A DNA stretch of 64,000 nucleotides from Cryptomeria japonica. Taxonomy: Eukaryota > Streptophyta > Pinopsida > Cupressales > Cupressaceae. The notes beneath the pieces were generated by a model. That model was given only the letters and a program-made list of their open reading frames with translations, ran no database searches and was not told the origin of the DNA. Made by a program: the position numbers and the translations under genes. The stretch lies in NCBI RefSeq assembly GCF_030272615.1, contig NC_081409.1:238107832-238171831 (forward strand). Direction: 5' to 3'. This document shows, piece by piece, positions 50,301-59,664 of this stretch (position 1 is its first letter; each line of letters starts with the position of its first letter).

Positions 50301-52548
50301 TCAGGAAGAACAACTTGAAGGACTTTGACAGCTTTTCATGTACTCTGTGGAATAAAAATGCATTTTCTCAAAATACGCTAATTTCCTTCTAAAAGAGAGT
50401 TTCACTGAAATTCTAATAACATAGCTTGAGCAAAGAGAAGAAAAAGAACCTCATCTCCATATTTTTCGCCAAACATTGCAATGGCCCCTGCCTGTTTTGC
50501 ATCACTGAGTGGCATGATTTGTGATTGTAAAGGTACAGCATTACCAATCCAAGTATTAACCAGTGACTCTACTTTGGTTATTTCATGCTCTGACATTGGC
50601 CTGTGCAAATTAAAGTCAAATCTAAGACGATCAAAAGCAACCAAGGAACCTGCTTGTGACGTTTCATTCCCAACAACTTTCTTAAGGGCAGACTGCAACA
50701 AATGTGTTGCTGTATGATGAACCTGCACAAACAAGATGAGAATAAGCTACAAACTCAATTTTTAAAAAGGAGTTATCATGGCTATTTTATCTTTCATAAC
50801 CAAGAACTCATGCATTTTGAAAACAATCAGAAAAAATAAAATAATGGACACTGGAAGCCATTAACAAACAGATATCATTGATTAAGCTGCTGGTCTCTTC
50901 TACTCTGCCTTGACTGGGCAATGCTTCTAATGACTAAAAAAGTTTGTGACTTTATAATAATCTGATGAAATGCTATTAAAGTCGAATTAATAGCATTTAG
51001 ATACGTTGAAAAGAATCCAATGCAGTTAATTTTATTCTTTGAAGTAGCGACTTAGACCTGATTATATATGCACAAAATACAACAATGCAATCTATAATAA
51101 TTCAACAAAAATGCAAAGTAACTTAAATTACAGAAAGGAAATAAATTAATAATCAAGTCCCAGTTTGTACAAACAAGAATGTCCTACCTTTGCTCTTTGC
51201 CTTAATATAGCATCCACTGCAGCATTTACTTCAGTACCAACACTTATTTTCCCCTCTTTAACCAAGCCTCTGTGAACAAAAAGGCTTCCTCCTGACTTTT
51301 GCACATCAATAATCTCAACAATACTTTGGCTAATATTTTCCCCACTTCCTTGCAAAGAGAGAAATCCATGGTCTCCTATTTGCCCACCTGATTCAGCATA
51401 AAATGGTGTCTTGTTGAGAACAATCTCCACTTCATCTCCCTTTGAAGCTTCTGCTACAGGGATTCCATTCACAAGAAGGCCCACAATTGATGCAGAACAT
51501 TGGAGGGTATCATATCCTAAGAAGCTAGTTTCAGAAATTCTATTTGTAAGCTCCGAAATAGCACTCCCAACTGAAAGCTTAACAACATTGTGAGCAGCTT
51601 GAGACTGCCTCCTCTGAATGTCCATTTCAGCTTCAAACCCCTGCAAATCTACACTAACACCTTTCTCTTCAGCAACTTCATTTGTAATCTCTATGGGAAA
51701 ACCATAAGTGTCATAGAGGATAAACACATCCTTTCCTGATAGACATGGCCTGCAATTATCTTTGCCCTTCGCACTCTCTAAAGCTTCACATAGCAATTGG
51801 TCCAGCAATTTTTCTCCTCTTTCTAATGTCTGAACAAACCTTAGCTCCTCTCTTCGCAACTCCTCAAGTATGCGATCTGAACTAGCCTTTACATCTGGGT
51901 CTATATTTTTGCTCAGGTCAATTACTGTTCTTGCAACAATTGGTAAGAAAGCCCCTTCAACATCACCTCTACCATCCCCTTTGATCCCAAGCAGACGGCC
52001 AGTACGAACAACTCTCCTTATCAGCCTTCGAACAACATAGCCTCTACCTATGTTTGATGGAGTCACACCATCAGAAATGAGATAAACAATGGCACGCATG
52101 TGATCTCCAATGACCTGTAAAAAAAAAGGCAACTTTTTCTGACCTATGTTGTCTTCTAAAATATACAATAAACACTTCTGTATGTTGTACCAAACCAGTA
52201 TCATAAACACATGTAGAGTTGAGGGATGGGCAAAAGCAACCATAACTGCATTATCATAAATCCTTTCAGAGCTTAATTCATGGTAATTTGAATTATATAA
52301 AACATGAGCATAATTCCTAGTAATCTGTGGAGATTTACATGAAAATATCCACCAAGACAGGCTCAAAAGTCATGTTAATTTCTGGAAAAGATTATAATTT
52401 ACAAACAATGAAACTTCAGTACAAAGGTATTACGTACCTTCAAATGGGTTTGTATACGATTATCAGCACCCCCATATTTCACCCCTGCCAATTCTGCAGC
52501 ACACTCTACGATGGGGTAGATTAAATCTGTTTCGTAGTTATTTGGAAC
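40987..52548 (-). CDS. Alanyl-tRNA synthetase, organelle type, C-terminal 668 residues (six exons)
   Basis: Joins, in transcript order, 52548-52438, 52114-51188, 50722-50450, 43629-43420, 41781-41627 and 41317-40987. All introns are GT-AG and the sum (2007 nt) is one open frame ending TAA. The enzyme charges tRNA-Ala and clears mischarged Ser and Gly. Visible parts are the end of the aminoacylation region ([25 protein letters not shown]), the helical tRNA-binding region, the editing domain ([12 protein letters not shown]; zinc/editing motifs HTATH and CGGTH), a coiled coil ([14 protein letters not shown]) and the glycine-rich C-Ala domain ([15 protein letters not shown]). The order and wording fit the chloroplast/mitochondrial form of plants. 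Class II motifs 1-3 and the transit peptide must lie beyond 52548 and were not found. All visible exons look intact. Confidence 0.95.
41627..41781 (-). CDS. AlaRS exon (coiled-coil linker)
   Basis: 155 nt between acceptor TTTATAG and donor GTACTA. It reads [20 protein letters not shown] and [17 protein letters not shown], the helical linker between editing and C-Ala domains. Too short for a long open frame, but placed by phase and similarity. Confidence 0.92.
41782..43419 (-). other. AlaRS intron of 1.6 kb
   Basis: GT-AG intron. It contains a 32-bp tandem duplication at about 42503-42577 and no recognised gene. The small open frames here are not supported. Confidence 0.8.
42503..42577. repeat. 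32-bp tandem repeat in AlaRS intron
   Basis: Two perfect copies of a 32-bp unit starting TGTGTTGCTTTTGTGAATC, plus the start of a third. Confidence 0.85.
43420..43629 (-). CDS. AlaRS exon (editing domain, CxxxH motif)
   Basis: Exactly 70 codons between acceptor TCTACCAG and donor GTATCA. It reads [20 protein letters not shown], containing the metal/editing Cys-x3-His, then [20 protein letters not shown], which is strongly conserved in all AlaRS. Confidence 0.96.
44244..44521 (-). other. Probable 3' terminal region of the hAT element
   Basis: Just downstream of the hAT stop codon, CTAAGTTACCGG is followed by several GGGTAC/GGGTATGG words, typical of hAT subterminal repeats. The matching other end was not found, so the boundary is tentative. 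Confidence 0.35.
44590..48908. mobile_element. 4.3 kb insertion with hairpin array and 5-bp target duplication
   Basis: Interrupts the hAT transposase exactly, with CTGTG duplicated at 44585-44589 and 48909-48913. The ends are TGTTGACGTG on the left and, as reverse complement, TGTTGTGACG on the right. TG...CA ends with a 5-bp duplication suit an LTR retrotransposon, but I found no pair of direct LTRs, primer site or polypurine tract, and no gag or pol. The termini look like imperfect inverted repeats of about 28 bp. The interior carries ten hairpin units at 46881-48462. It may be a new type of non-autonomous element or a much-rearranged LTR element. Confidence 0.7.
46881..48462. repeat. Ten dispersed hairpin units of about 34 bp
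   Basis: Each unit is an imperfect palindrome: TCGCTCTGGTCCCT, a 5-base loop such as TGGAG, then AGGGACAGGAGCGA. Units lie at 46881-46915, 47099-47133, 47275-47309, 47441-47474, 47608-47642, 47783-47817, 47816-47850, 47852-47888, 48264-48296 and 48430-48462. Three are back to back (47783-47888); the others are mostly about 165-215 bp apart, with one gap near 375 bp. The stem pairs with one G-A or bulge mismatch. Sequences between units are not obviously repeated. Confidence 0.88.
49746..50449 (-). other. Start of the 6.8 kb AlaRS intron
   Basis: Intron sequence between the HTATH exon and the hAT remnant. No gene recognised. Confidence 0.6.
50450..50722 (-). CDS. AlaRS exon (editing domain, HxxxH motif)
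   Basis: Exactly 91 codons between acceptor TTGTGCAG and donor GTTCTT. It begins [18 protein letters not shown], holding the His-x3-His of the editing site, and ends [18 protein letters not shown], joining in phase to VRVVEV of the next exon. Confidence 0.96.
51188..52114 (-). CDS. AlaRS large exon (tRNA-binding and start of editing domain)
   Basis: 309 codons between acceptor TTTTTACAG and donor GTAGGA. It starts [20 protein letters not shown] with [14 protein letters not shown], the AlaRS helical domain, continues through [20 protein letters not shown] and RRQSQAAHN, and ends in the editing-domain barrel ([16 protein letters not shown]) with LRQRAK. No frameshift. Confidence 0.97.
52438..52548 (-). 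CDS. AlaRS exon (end of aminoacylation region)
   Basis: 37 codons between acceptor AATTTTACAG and donor GTACGT. It reads [20 protein letters not shown], which follows the class II motif 3 region in AlaRS, and ends NRIQTHLK. It is the most upstream exon that I can see. Confidence 0.95.
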
Positions 52549-52841
52549 CTGTAAAATTTCACTCCAGATTAAAAATCAACAAACATGCTAGAGATTTTCA
52601 ACTGATGTTCATATCCAAACATATATTTCAGATGATCAATAGTAATTTAGTCATTATACCCAATCCACACGATGCCTTACTTTCAAGGACTGAACTTAAA
52701 GATACACTAATACATTTTCAATGCCCACACATCAACCATGTCTTTTTCTTGTAAGATACAGTTAACTAATTTTCTTCCCTATTCAAAAGCTAGATTACAT
52801 TATTATACGAACTACAGATTTTCCTAATATTGAATAGAAAG
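52549..52841 (-). other. AlaRS intron, upstream part
   Basis: Intron sequence with no feature seen. It continues into the copia composite at 52842-60143 and, because no further exon was found, probably beyond the window. Confidence 0.6.
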
Positions 52842-53307
52842 TGTGAGATTTTGCCAAGATCAAGAGCTCAATGAAAAGTACAAATCATAGGACAAGAATA
52901 AACTGTATTTTCATCAATAAATAAATGATCAATTGTTACATACAATGAATATGAGCCTGCTTATATAGGCAAGGCTATATGGATATGTGAGCACACAAAC
53001 ATAACATGTGGCTCAATAAGAAACAAGGGTAGGTAGGGATAAGGAGGGGTAGGTAGGAGAAACAATATAATATTCCACATGAGGTGGATCACCCACCGAA
53101 GGTGGAATTATCACTCCACAATAACTGGATATGATAGAGTAATAACAAGATCACACCATAAAAGGTGGAAATATCCTACAACACACTATCCCAATGTGGC
53201 ACAAACACCCAAGTGTCTCATACCCAAACTACCATGAAATGCATTATCCTAAGTAAACTTAAGTAAAGTGTAATGATATCCAAGATGAATAATTAATTAC
53301 AGCAACA
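52842..53307 (-). repeat. 3' LTR of element C
   Basis: The plus strand starts TGTGAGATTTTGCC and ends GCAACA. The reverse complement matches the LTR of D closely, including GGGTGTTTGTGCCACATTGG. A TATA box (complement of TTATATAGG) lies at about 52960-52968. Confidence 0.9.
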
Positions 53308-53532
53308 CCCCCCCTTAAGTGCAACTTAGGGGAATGCACTTAAGTCTACAATGCAACTAAGCAATGCAAGATGGCTCCCGACTACGAGGCCATATTAGGT
53401 ACCCATGTACAAATGCAAATGCAAGCAAACCAATGCAATGAAATATCTCACAAAGCAGGGAAAGAGAGAAAAACCGCATGGGAAAAAACTCCCCCCCAAA
53501 AGAGAGATGATGAAAGCACACAATGCTCTCAA
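53308..53532 (-). other. 3' untranslated block and polypurine tract of C
   Basis: The plus strand CCCCCCCTTAAGTG beside the LTR is the complement of the family polypurine tract. The rest is the reverse complement of the block seen in A, B and D. Confidence 0.75.
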
Positions 53533-54621
53533 TTATGAATAAGAGAGAAGAAGAGAGACTAGGTAGCCCCCCCTCAATGTAGAATCTGCACCACTGGTAG
53601 AAGCTCGAAGATGAATGAAGAAACTGCTCCATGAAAGTCGAACAATGTTCCTCCCCTTGGGAAGAAACAAAACCAAAGGTGTATCCATGAAGTCTCCCCA
53701 ATCATGAAGGGAAGATGTAGGAAAAAAACTCATGATGAAAGGAATCTCTGAAAACTGCTCAAGTGTCCCCATGTCGATACTGAAAGTTACCCCCTCCAAA
53801 GGTGGTGAACGACTCCACACTGCTGAAAAAGGCACTCCAAGATCTAGTGGAGAGCAATGTAGAACAAGTCCCAAAGACTCACATGTCTCCTCTAAGGATA
53901 AAGAGACCTCCTCCAACTGTTGTACATAAGAATCCACAATCATGTCAACCTCGAAAGAATGATCATGTAGAGAATGAACAAGAGGGTCAGAGTCTTCCGT
54001 CGCAACAATCAAAGAAGGATCATCTTCATCAAAGAGAAGATGAATATCATCAATGATGTCTCCCAAATCTGCAATGTAGGACTCCACAAACAAACCTGCA
54101 ATGTCGGTCAAGTAATCATCCCAAGAAACTGAAGTTGGAAGACAAGGTATATCCTGTTGCACTGAATCACAAGAAGGCAAAACTGTCGCACTATCCGCAT
54201 CATCAGGTGCAATAGGTGATGTGATATCAATAGGAGGAGATGAAACACAAGGCTCAAGAACGGGGTCACATGTGAGAATCCCCAAGTTTAAGTACCCAAA
54301 GTTCTTCTCAAAATCTGAATCATCATGTGAAGAATCGTCACATGTGAAATCATCCTCATCAACAAAATCTGAAAAGGAGTATAACCGAGATGCATGATCC
54401 ACCACCCCACTCGCAACGATAGCTCTACTCTCCAAGTCTCTAATGAAAACTAACTCAGGTGTGAACTCCACAATTCTCTTTGTTGCCCCATGTGTGATTT
54501 GATAGATGGAATGGAGATTGTTTGTCAAATGGGGTACACACAACACATCATTGAAGGAGTTATCCCCAATGGCAATAGATCCTTTCCCAATCACATCCAT
54601 ATATGTATGATTGCCCATCAA
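53533..54621 (-). pseudogene. Protease-distal segment and X domain of element C (362 codons open)
   Basis: Open without a stop from ILMGNHTYMDVIGKGSI-type sequence through DVLCVPHLTNNLHSIYQITH and the whole X domain (GYLNLGILTCDP, WDDYLTDIAGLFVESYIAD, FDEDDPSLIVATE, LEEVSLSLEETCESL, SFFPTSSLHDWGDFM, LFLPKGRN). An in-frame TAG lies just upstream (CAG in relatives), and no real start codon is present, so as a gene it is truncated. X is acidic, lacks cysteine motifs or membrane segments, and matches nothing I know. It stays open here and in D despite the loss of gag. Confidence 0.8.
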
Positions 54622-54678
54622 AATCTACGGCATGGTGCAAGGCTTAAATGTAGAAAACATAGACTGCGAAGATGCCAT
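54576..54678 (-). repeat. Inverted repeat arm 1 (protease segment, minus)
   Basis: About 103 bp, nearly identical to the reverse complement of 55206-55308, with a loop of about 527 bp. Both arms encode MASSQSMFSTF and CTMP, on opposite strands. Confidence 0.88.
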
Positions 54679-55310
54679 TTGATGCTTTCGCCGAAATGTT
54701 GATGATGGAACAAACTAAGTTGATAAGAATGGACATTCTTAAGACTTCTAAGTCTCAAGCATTAGTGGCAAATCAAGGGAACAAAGGAAATCAAGGAAAG
54801 GACAACTCAAACAAGAAGAAATGGCAATCAAAGCCTAAGGACAAAGCACCGCCTTCTCCACACCAAGGAGATTCATCCTCTTCCAAGAAGGACAATTCAC
54901 CAAAGGAGAGACCTACTTGTGCCTATTGTAAAAAGGTTGGTCATGAAGAGCATCGTTGCCATTCTAAGAAGATTGATGAGCTCACACACATCCTCAAAAA
55001 GCACAACATTGATTTGCCTCATGCCTACAAGAAGGAGGACTCATCAACTTCCACTTCCTCACATTCAAAAGGGAAAGGGCAAGCATTCATGGCTTCAACA
55101 AGTGGGAAGACTCACTCTTTTGGGACAAGAAAAGGAAAAGCTCTTTGTGCTACTACAAGTCATGATTCAAGGAGATGGCTTCTAGATTCAAGGGCTTCTC
55201 ATCATATGGCATCTTCGCAGTCTATGTTTTCTACATTTGAGCCTTGCACCATGCCGCAGATTTTGATGGGCAATCATACATATATGGATGTGATTGGGAC
55301 AGGATCTACA
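54675..55310 (+). pseudogene. gag C-terminus, zinc knuckle and protease start (plus strand fragment)
   Basis: Opens mid-gag at PFDAFAEMLMMEQTKL, continues through a lysine-rich linker, the knuckle CAYCKKVGHEEHRC, DELTHILKKHNIDLPHAYKK, STSSHSKGKGQAFMASTSG and LLDSRASHHMASSQSM, then loses homology at TGST. The linker matches the gag of B, not that of A or D, so it belongs to the other subfamily. Protease Gly is changed to Arg as in A. It is fused to a truncated LTR of D and has neither start nor natural end. Confidence 0.85.
55206..55308 (+). repeat. Inverted repeat arm 2 (protease segment, plus)
   Basis: Pairs with 54576-54678. Read-through transcription would give a hairpin RNA with a stem of about 100 bp. 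Confidence 0.88.
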
Positions 55311-55317
55311 TGTCATG

Positions 55318-55435
55318 ATTGTACAGTTTATTCTTGTCCTATATTTCTGATGAGAATACAGTTTATTCGTGTCCTATATTTTGTCTCTCTATTTTGTACT
55401 TTTCATTGAGCTCTTGATCTTGGCAAAATCTCACA
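55318..55435 (+). repeat. Truncated 5' LTR of element D
   Basis: Matches the end of the LTR at 59665-60143 (CAGTTTATTC, TTTTGTCTCT, TTGATCTTGGCAAAATCTCACA). It includes a partial duplication of CAGTTTATTC-TGTCCTATATTT not present in the 3' LTR. Confidence 0.82.
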
Positions 55436-55448
55436 TGGTATCAGAGCC
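55436..55448 (+). other. Primer-binding site of element D
   Basis: TGGTATCAGAGCC directly after the LTR end CACA: the consensus initiator Met-tRNA primer site. Confidence 0.9.
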
Positions 55449-57250
55449 TAAAGGGATTCTTTGATTAGTCTTTTGGAGACATTTTGGAAGGCTTCTATTT
55501 ACGGATCTGAGGTGCTGCTATTTTTGGAGGTGTCCTAGAGCAATTTCGACATCACGGTTGAGTCCAGAAGGCCGTTTCCATGAAAAATGAGTATAAACTC
55601 GACCTATTTTGATGAAAATCAGATTTCAAGCTTGGAGGGATTTTTTGTCCAATTTGGACGTACGATACAATTTAAAAAAATATATATATATTATTTTATT
55701 TTCTGCGAAAAATTTTATAAATATTTTTCATTTATCGTAGAAAATATTTTTTGGGGCATATCGTATAAAGTCTTTGTTAAAAAAAATAAACGAAATTGTT
55801 GTTTCAAGGGAAGTTGACCCCACCCTCCGATCGTATCCATACCCTACCTCAGTTTGTGCAGGGTCGTACCCTACGTTTTCCGGCGCTCCAAAACTCCCAG
55901 CCGCCCATCCTCCGGCACCCGTGGTCTGCTCCTTCGCTGCCCAACGGCTTCCACCTTCTTGGCGGCTCCCGCCGGTTTCATTCCAGCGTCGTTTCTCCCG
56001 CGATGACCAGAACCTGCACCCGTCGGCATCTTCGTCGTCCAACCGTACTCCTCGGTACCACCTGTACTGCTACTGACCTCCCACTATCCACCAGCAACTT
56101 TCTACCAACTTTCTACCCGCCACCGACCGCCGTCCATCGCGTCGACGATCTTCCTCCAGCGGCGACCTCCCTTCTTCCGGCCGCAGCAGACTATCGGGTT
56201 CTCCGGACCTGCCGATAACCGGGTTCTCCAAACAACACCACTACCGATTTCCAAGTTTTATGGTAACAGCATCCGCCATGTGGCAGGTGGCCATTGGCCG
56301 CGGTAAACAGTACTCTAGTTAGTGCACAATCAGCACCCTGTCACCTGCCACGTGTTCTGCCACGTCCGCAGTGACGCCACATCATCATGTTGTACAAACA
56401 CGTGTTCAACCACGTCACCTGCCACTAGCGTCGCCACGTCATCCCATCCGTACGACACGTCAGTTGAACCAGGCAATCAAATTTCACCACATGTCAAGTC
56501 CGTACTGAACAGATGCCAAGAGGGTGGAGGTGAAGTTTTTTTTACGACCACACGAGCGTCAAATTTAATCCCCTCATTTGCTGACATCAGCGCTACGTCA
56601 GCAGTATTTTGAAATATTTTACCCCCCTCTCATTGAGATTTTTGATTTCGCAGTTTGACTTTAGGAGGCCGTAACTTGCTCATATTTGCTCTTTTTTTGG
56701 TGCAATTTTTTTTGGGGGGGGGGCTAATTTTTTGTGCTCTTCGTAGTGGTGGAGGAATTTTCTGATTTTGATGGACGGATTTTTCACAATTTGCAGTTTT
56801 TGATGACTGTACCTATCTAATCCTCAATTTTGCAACTTCAAAGGCTTCATTTGGGGTCATACGACCTCCTTTTCAGGTGCCCTTTTTTTTTTAAGTGCAT
56901 AATTTTTCGTCTACTTTCATAATCTGCCATTAGTTTGCAATGATTTTGAGAAGAAATTGTACTTTCAGTAATTGGTCAATTTTTAAACTATTTGGTACTT
57001 GTATTTTGCTTGGATTTCAATTTAGATCACTTCAAAGTATTTATTGAAGTCTCTTATTGCCTATTTGAGGCAGTTGTACAGTTGAAATCAGAAGTCCACC
57101 TTGCCTTGTTTTGCAAGTGGCCCACTATACATGCACTAAGTATAAAGTGTCAAATCATCATTTTTGGGGGGGTTTCTTGATTGAGTAATTTGGGGGGGTG
57201 TCTTGTGTGATTGTGCCTCTCTCTATCTTGTGTTTTTTCTTTTTGGTGCT
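55449..57250 (+). other. Leader of element D with GC-rich block
   Basis: Contains a GC- and CpG-rich block (about 55810-56500), then sequence parallel to A (GCGTCAAATTTAA, GGCTTCATTT, GGTACTTGTATTTTGC) and G-runs before the gag ATG. No conserved protein seen. Confidence 0.65.
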
Positions 57251-57823
57251 ATGGGTTCTCCTAAATTTCCATTTTTAACTCATAATTATGCATCATGGAA
57301 GATAAAGGTATGGAGTAAACTAATGGAAAAAGGACTCATTCATTATGTAAATGGAACAATAACAGCACCACCTCATCCTAAGGCTGATCCTAATGCTCAA
57401 ATTGAATGGCTCACTAAGAATGCTATGGCACTTGGAACATTAAGAAAGTATGTATCAGATGACCTCATTTTTCACATTGATAAGTGTACTACAAAGAGGC
57501 TTGGGATATTTATGACAAATTGTATGGCCAAGTTGATGAGATTAAGGGCTACAAGCTTGATAGTGAACTCACAACTTTAGATCCCAAGGATTTTGATACA
57601 ATCCAAGATTTTGTCACAAAAGCAAATGAGCTAAGAGCAAAGCTAAAGGATTGTGGAATTGACAAAAAGGATGTTCAATTGGTTTATAGCTTGTTGGACA
57701 AGCTTCCATCAGAGTATGCAGCCTTTGTATCTAGCTTTCACACCCATAGGTTAGCTCAAGGTTCCTCTTATACTTCTCCCTCATTTGATGCATTCACGGA
57801 GATGTTGATATGAGCAATCTAAG
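57251..57823 (+). pseudogene. gag N-terminal part of element D, two frameshifts
   Basis: ATG at 57251 (MGSPKFPFLTHNYASWKIKV). Against A, a 4-base loss near 57490 (CTACAAAG for CTACAGTTAAAG) and a 2-base loss near 57808 (TTGATATGAG for TTGATTCTTGAG) shift the frame. The last shift leads directly into the long frame at 57824. The capsid motifs (GTLRKYVSDDL, AAFVSSFHTHRL) are otherwise kept. Confidence 0.9.
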
Positions 57824-59407
57824 TTGACCGAGATAGGGATTCTCAAATCTTCAAAGTCACAAGCATTGGTGGCTAATAAAGGGAATCAAAGCAATCAAGG
57901 AAAAGGCAAGAACCAAAAGCAACCTAAGTCTAAACCACAACAAGATGGAGCACAATCCTCCTTTCCACAACAAGGTGATTCCACATCCTCACCTAAGAAG
58001 AAATCTAAGGATAATCTTTTTTGTGCATATTGCAAGAAGTCGGGACATGATGAACATCGTTGTTACAAGAAGGATATTGATGAGTGGAAGAATCTTCTTG
58101 AGAAGAACAAAATCAGTTTGCCTTCTAGACTGTCTACATCAGCTTCTTCTTCAAAGGAAAAGGATCACTCTTTTGGGACAGATAAAGGAAAGGGACAAGC
58201 TCTTTGTGCTACTACAAGTCATGATTCAAGGAGTTGGCTTCGAGATTCAGGGGCTTCTCATCATATGGCATCTTCGCAGTCTATGTTGTCTTCATTTGAG
58301 CCTTGCCACATGCCGCAGATTTTGATGGGCAATCATACACACATGGATGTGATTGGGAAAGGATCTATTGCCATTGGGGATAACTCCTTCAATGATGTGT
58401 TGTGTGTACCCCACTTGACAAACAATCTTCTTTCCATCTATCAAATCACACATGGGGCAACTAGGAAAACTGTGAAATTCACACCTGATTTAGTTATCAT
58501 TAGAGACTTGGAGACTAGAGCTATCATTGCGACTGGGGTGGTTGATCATGCATCTCAGTTGTACTCCTTTTCACATTTTGGTCGTATTGATGAGGTTGAT
58601 TCTTCCTATGTTGGTGATTCAGATTTTGAGAACTTTGGGTACTTGAACTTGGGGATTCTCACATGTGACCCCGTTCTTGAGCCTTCCATTTCATCCCCTA
58701 TTGATATCACACCACCTATTGCACTTGATGATGCAGCTAGTGCGACAGTTTTGCCTTCTTGTGATTCAGTGCAGCAAGATATTCTTTGTCTTCCAGCTTC
58801 AGTTGATTGGGACGACTACTTGACAAACATTGCAAGTTTGTTTGTGGAGTCCTACATTGCAGATTTGGGAGACATCATTGATGACATTCATCTTCTCTTT
58901 GATGAAGATGATCCTTCTTCAATTGTTGCGAGGGAACACTCTGACCCTCTCGTGCATTCTCTACATGATCATTCTTTTGAGGTTGACATGATTGTGGATA
59001 CTTTTGTACAACAGTTGGAGGAGGTCACTTTATCTTTAGAGGAGACATGTGAGTCTTTGGATATTGTTCTACATTCTTCTCCACTAGATCTTGGAGTACC
59101 TTTTTCATCAGTGTGGAGCAGTTCACCACCTTTGGAGGAGGTAATTTTTAGCATCGACATGGGGACACTTGAGCAGTTTTCAGAGACTTCATTCATCATG
59201 AGTTTTTTTCCTACATCTTCCCTTCATGATTGGGGAGACTTCATGGATACACCTTTGGTTTTGTTTCTTCCCAAGGGGAGGAATGTTGGTCAACATTCAT
59301 GGAGCAGTTTCTTCATTCATCTTCGAGCTTCTACCATTGGTGCAGGTTCTACATTGAGGGGGAGCTACCTAGTCTCTCTTCTTCTTCTTCTTCTTCTTCT
59401 CATATAA
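57824..59407 (+). CDS. gag tail, zinc knuckle, protease motif and X domain of element D (527 codons open)
   Basis: The first codon is TTG and is not a real start: the frame is the continuation of gag. Residues 67-80 form the knuckle (C67, C70, H75, C80), 141-144 are DSGA (intact protease-type site) and 191-215 align with the pre-integrase lead of B (VLCVPHLTNN, SIYQITHGATRK). At 268-280 ENFGYLNLGILT sits where B has HERFGHLNYRYL, and then X runs to about 500: acidic, with GDIIDDIHLLFDEDDPSS, LEEVTLSLEETCESL and SFFPTSSLHDWGDFM. The tail (HLRASTIGAGSTLRGSYL) corresponds to the C-terminal edge of RNase H in B. The domain thus replaces all of integrase to RNase H. Function unknown. Confidence 0.85.
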   Translation: MTEIGILKSSKSQALVANKGNQSNQGKGKNQKQPKSKPQQDGAQSSFPQQGDSTSSPKKKSKDNLFCAYCKKSGHDEHRCYKKDIDEWKNLLEKNKISLPSRLSTSASSSKEKDHSFGTDKGKGQALCATTSHDSRSWLRDSGASHHMASSQSMLSSFEPCHMPQILMGNHTHMDVIGKGSIAIGDNSFNDVLCVPHLTNNLLSIYQITHGATRKTVKFTPDLVIIRDLETRAIIATGVVDHASQLYSFSHFGRIDEVDSSYVGDSDFENFGYLNLGILTCDPVLEPSISSPIDITPPIALDDAASATVLPSCDSVQQDILCLPASVDWDDYLTNIASLFVESYIADLGDIIDDIHLLFDEDDPSSIVAREHSDPLVHSLHDHSFEVDMIVDTFVQQLEEVTLSLEETCESLDIVLHSSPLDLGVPFSSVWSSSPPLEEVIFSIDMGTLEQFSETSFIMSFFPTSSLHDWGDFMDTPLVLFLPKGRNVGQHSWSSFFIHLRASTIGAGSTLRGSYLVSLLLLLLLLI

Positions 59408-59664
59408 GGGGGACTTTTTCCTCACATGGGGTTTTGTCCTTCTCATTTCTTTGTATATAGTTTTCATCTCTCTTTTGGGGGGAGGGTTTTTTTCCCATTG
59501 GATTTTTTCTCTCTTTCCCCGCTTTATGAGAGATTGCATTGGTTTGCGTGCATTTGCATTTGCACATGGGTACCTAACATGGCCTCGTAGTCGGGACCCA
59601 TCTTGCATTGCTTAGTTGCATTGTAGACTTAAGTGCATTCCCCTAAGTTGCACTTAAGGGAGGC
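59408..59664 (+). other. 3' untranslated block and polypurine tract of D
   Basis: Same block as in A, B and C. The polypurine tract is altered (CACTTAAGGGAGGC, 59651-59664). Confidence 0.75.

Larger units (their letters stand above)
52842..54678 (-). mobile_element. Copia-related element C, 3' half (minus strand)
   Basis: In minus-strand order: protease-like motif, X domain, family 3' block, polypurine tract and 3' LTR. The gag part expected upstream is missing. In its place is a plus-strand gag fragment, joined at 54678, that begins with an inverted copy of the same protease segment. Its LTR is close to that of D. No target duplication matches the two outer ends of the C-D composite (GAAAG and CATTT). 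Confidence 0.85.

Noticed and set aside
51146-51187. Extension of the AlaRS large open frame past the donor
   Set aside because: The donor GTAGGA follows LRQRAK, and the next exon continues the protein exactly with VHHTATHLL.
52115-52366. Upstream 84 codons of the large minus frame ([11 protein letters not shown]...)
   Set aside because: Intron sequence read through the acceptor at 52115. The preceding real exon is 52438-52548.
53802-54056. 84-codon plus frame inside element C
   Set aside because: It is the antisense shadow of the X domain. A similar antisense frame occurs in A at 5901-6155.
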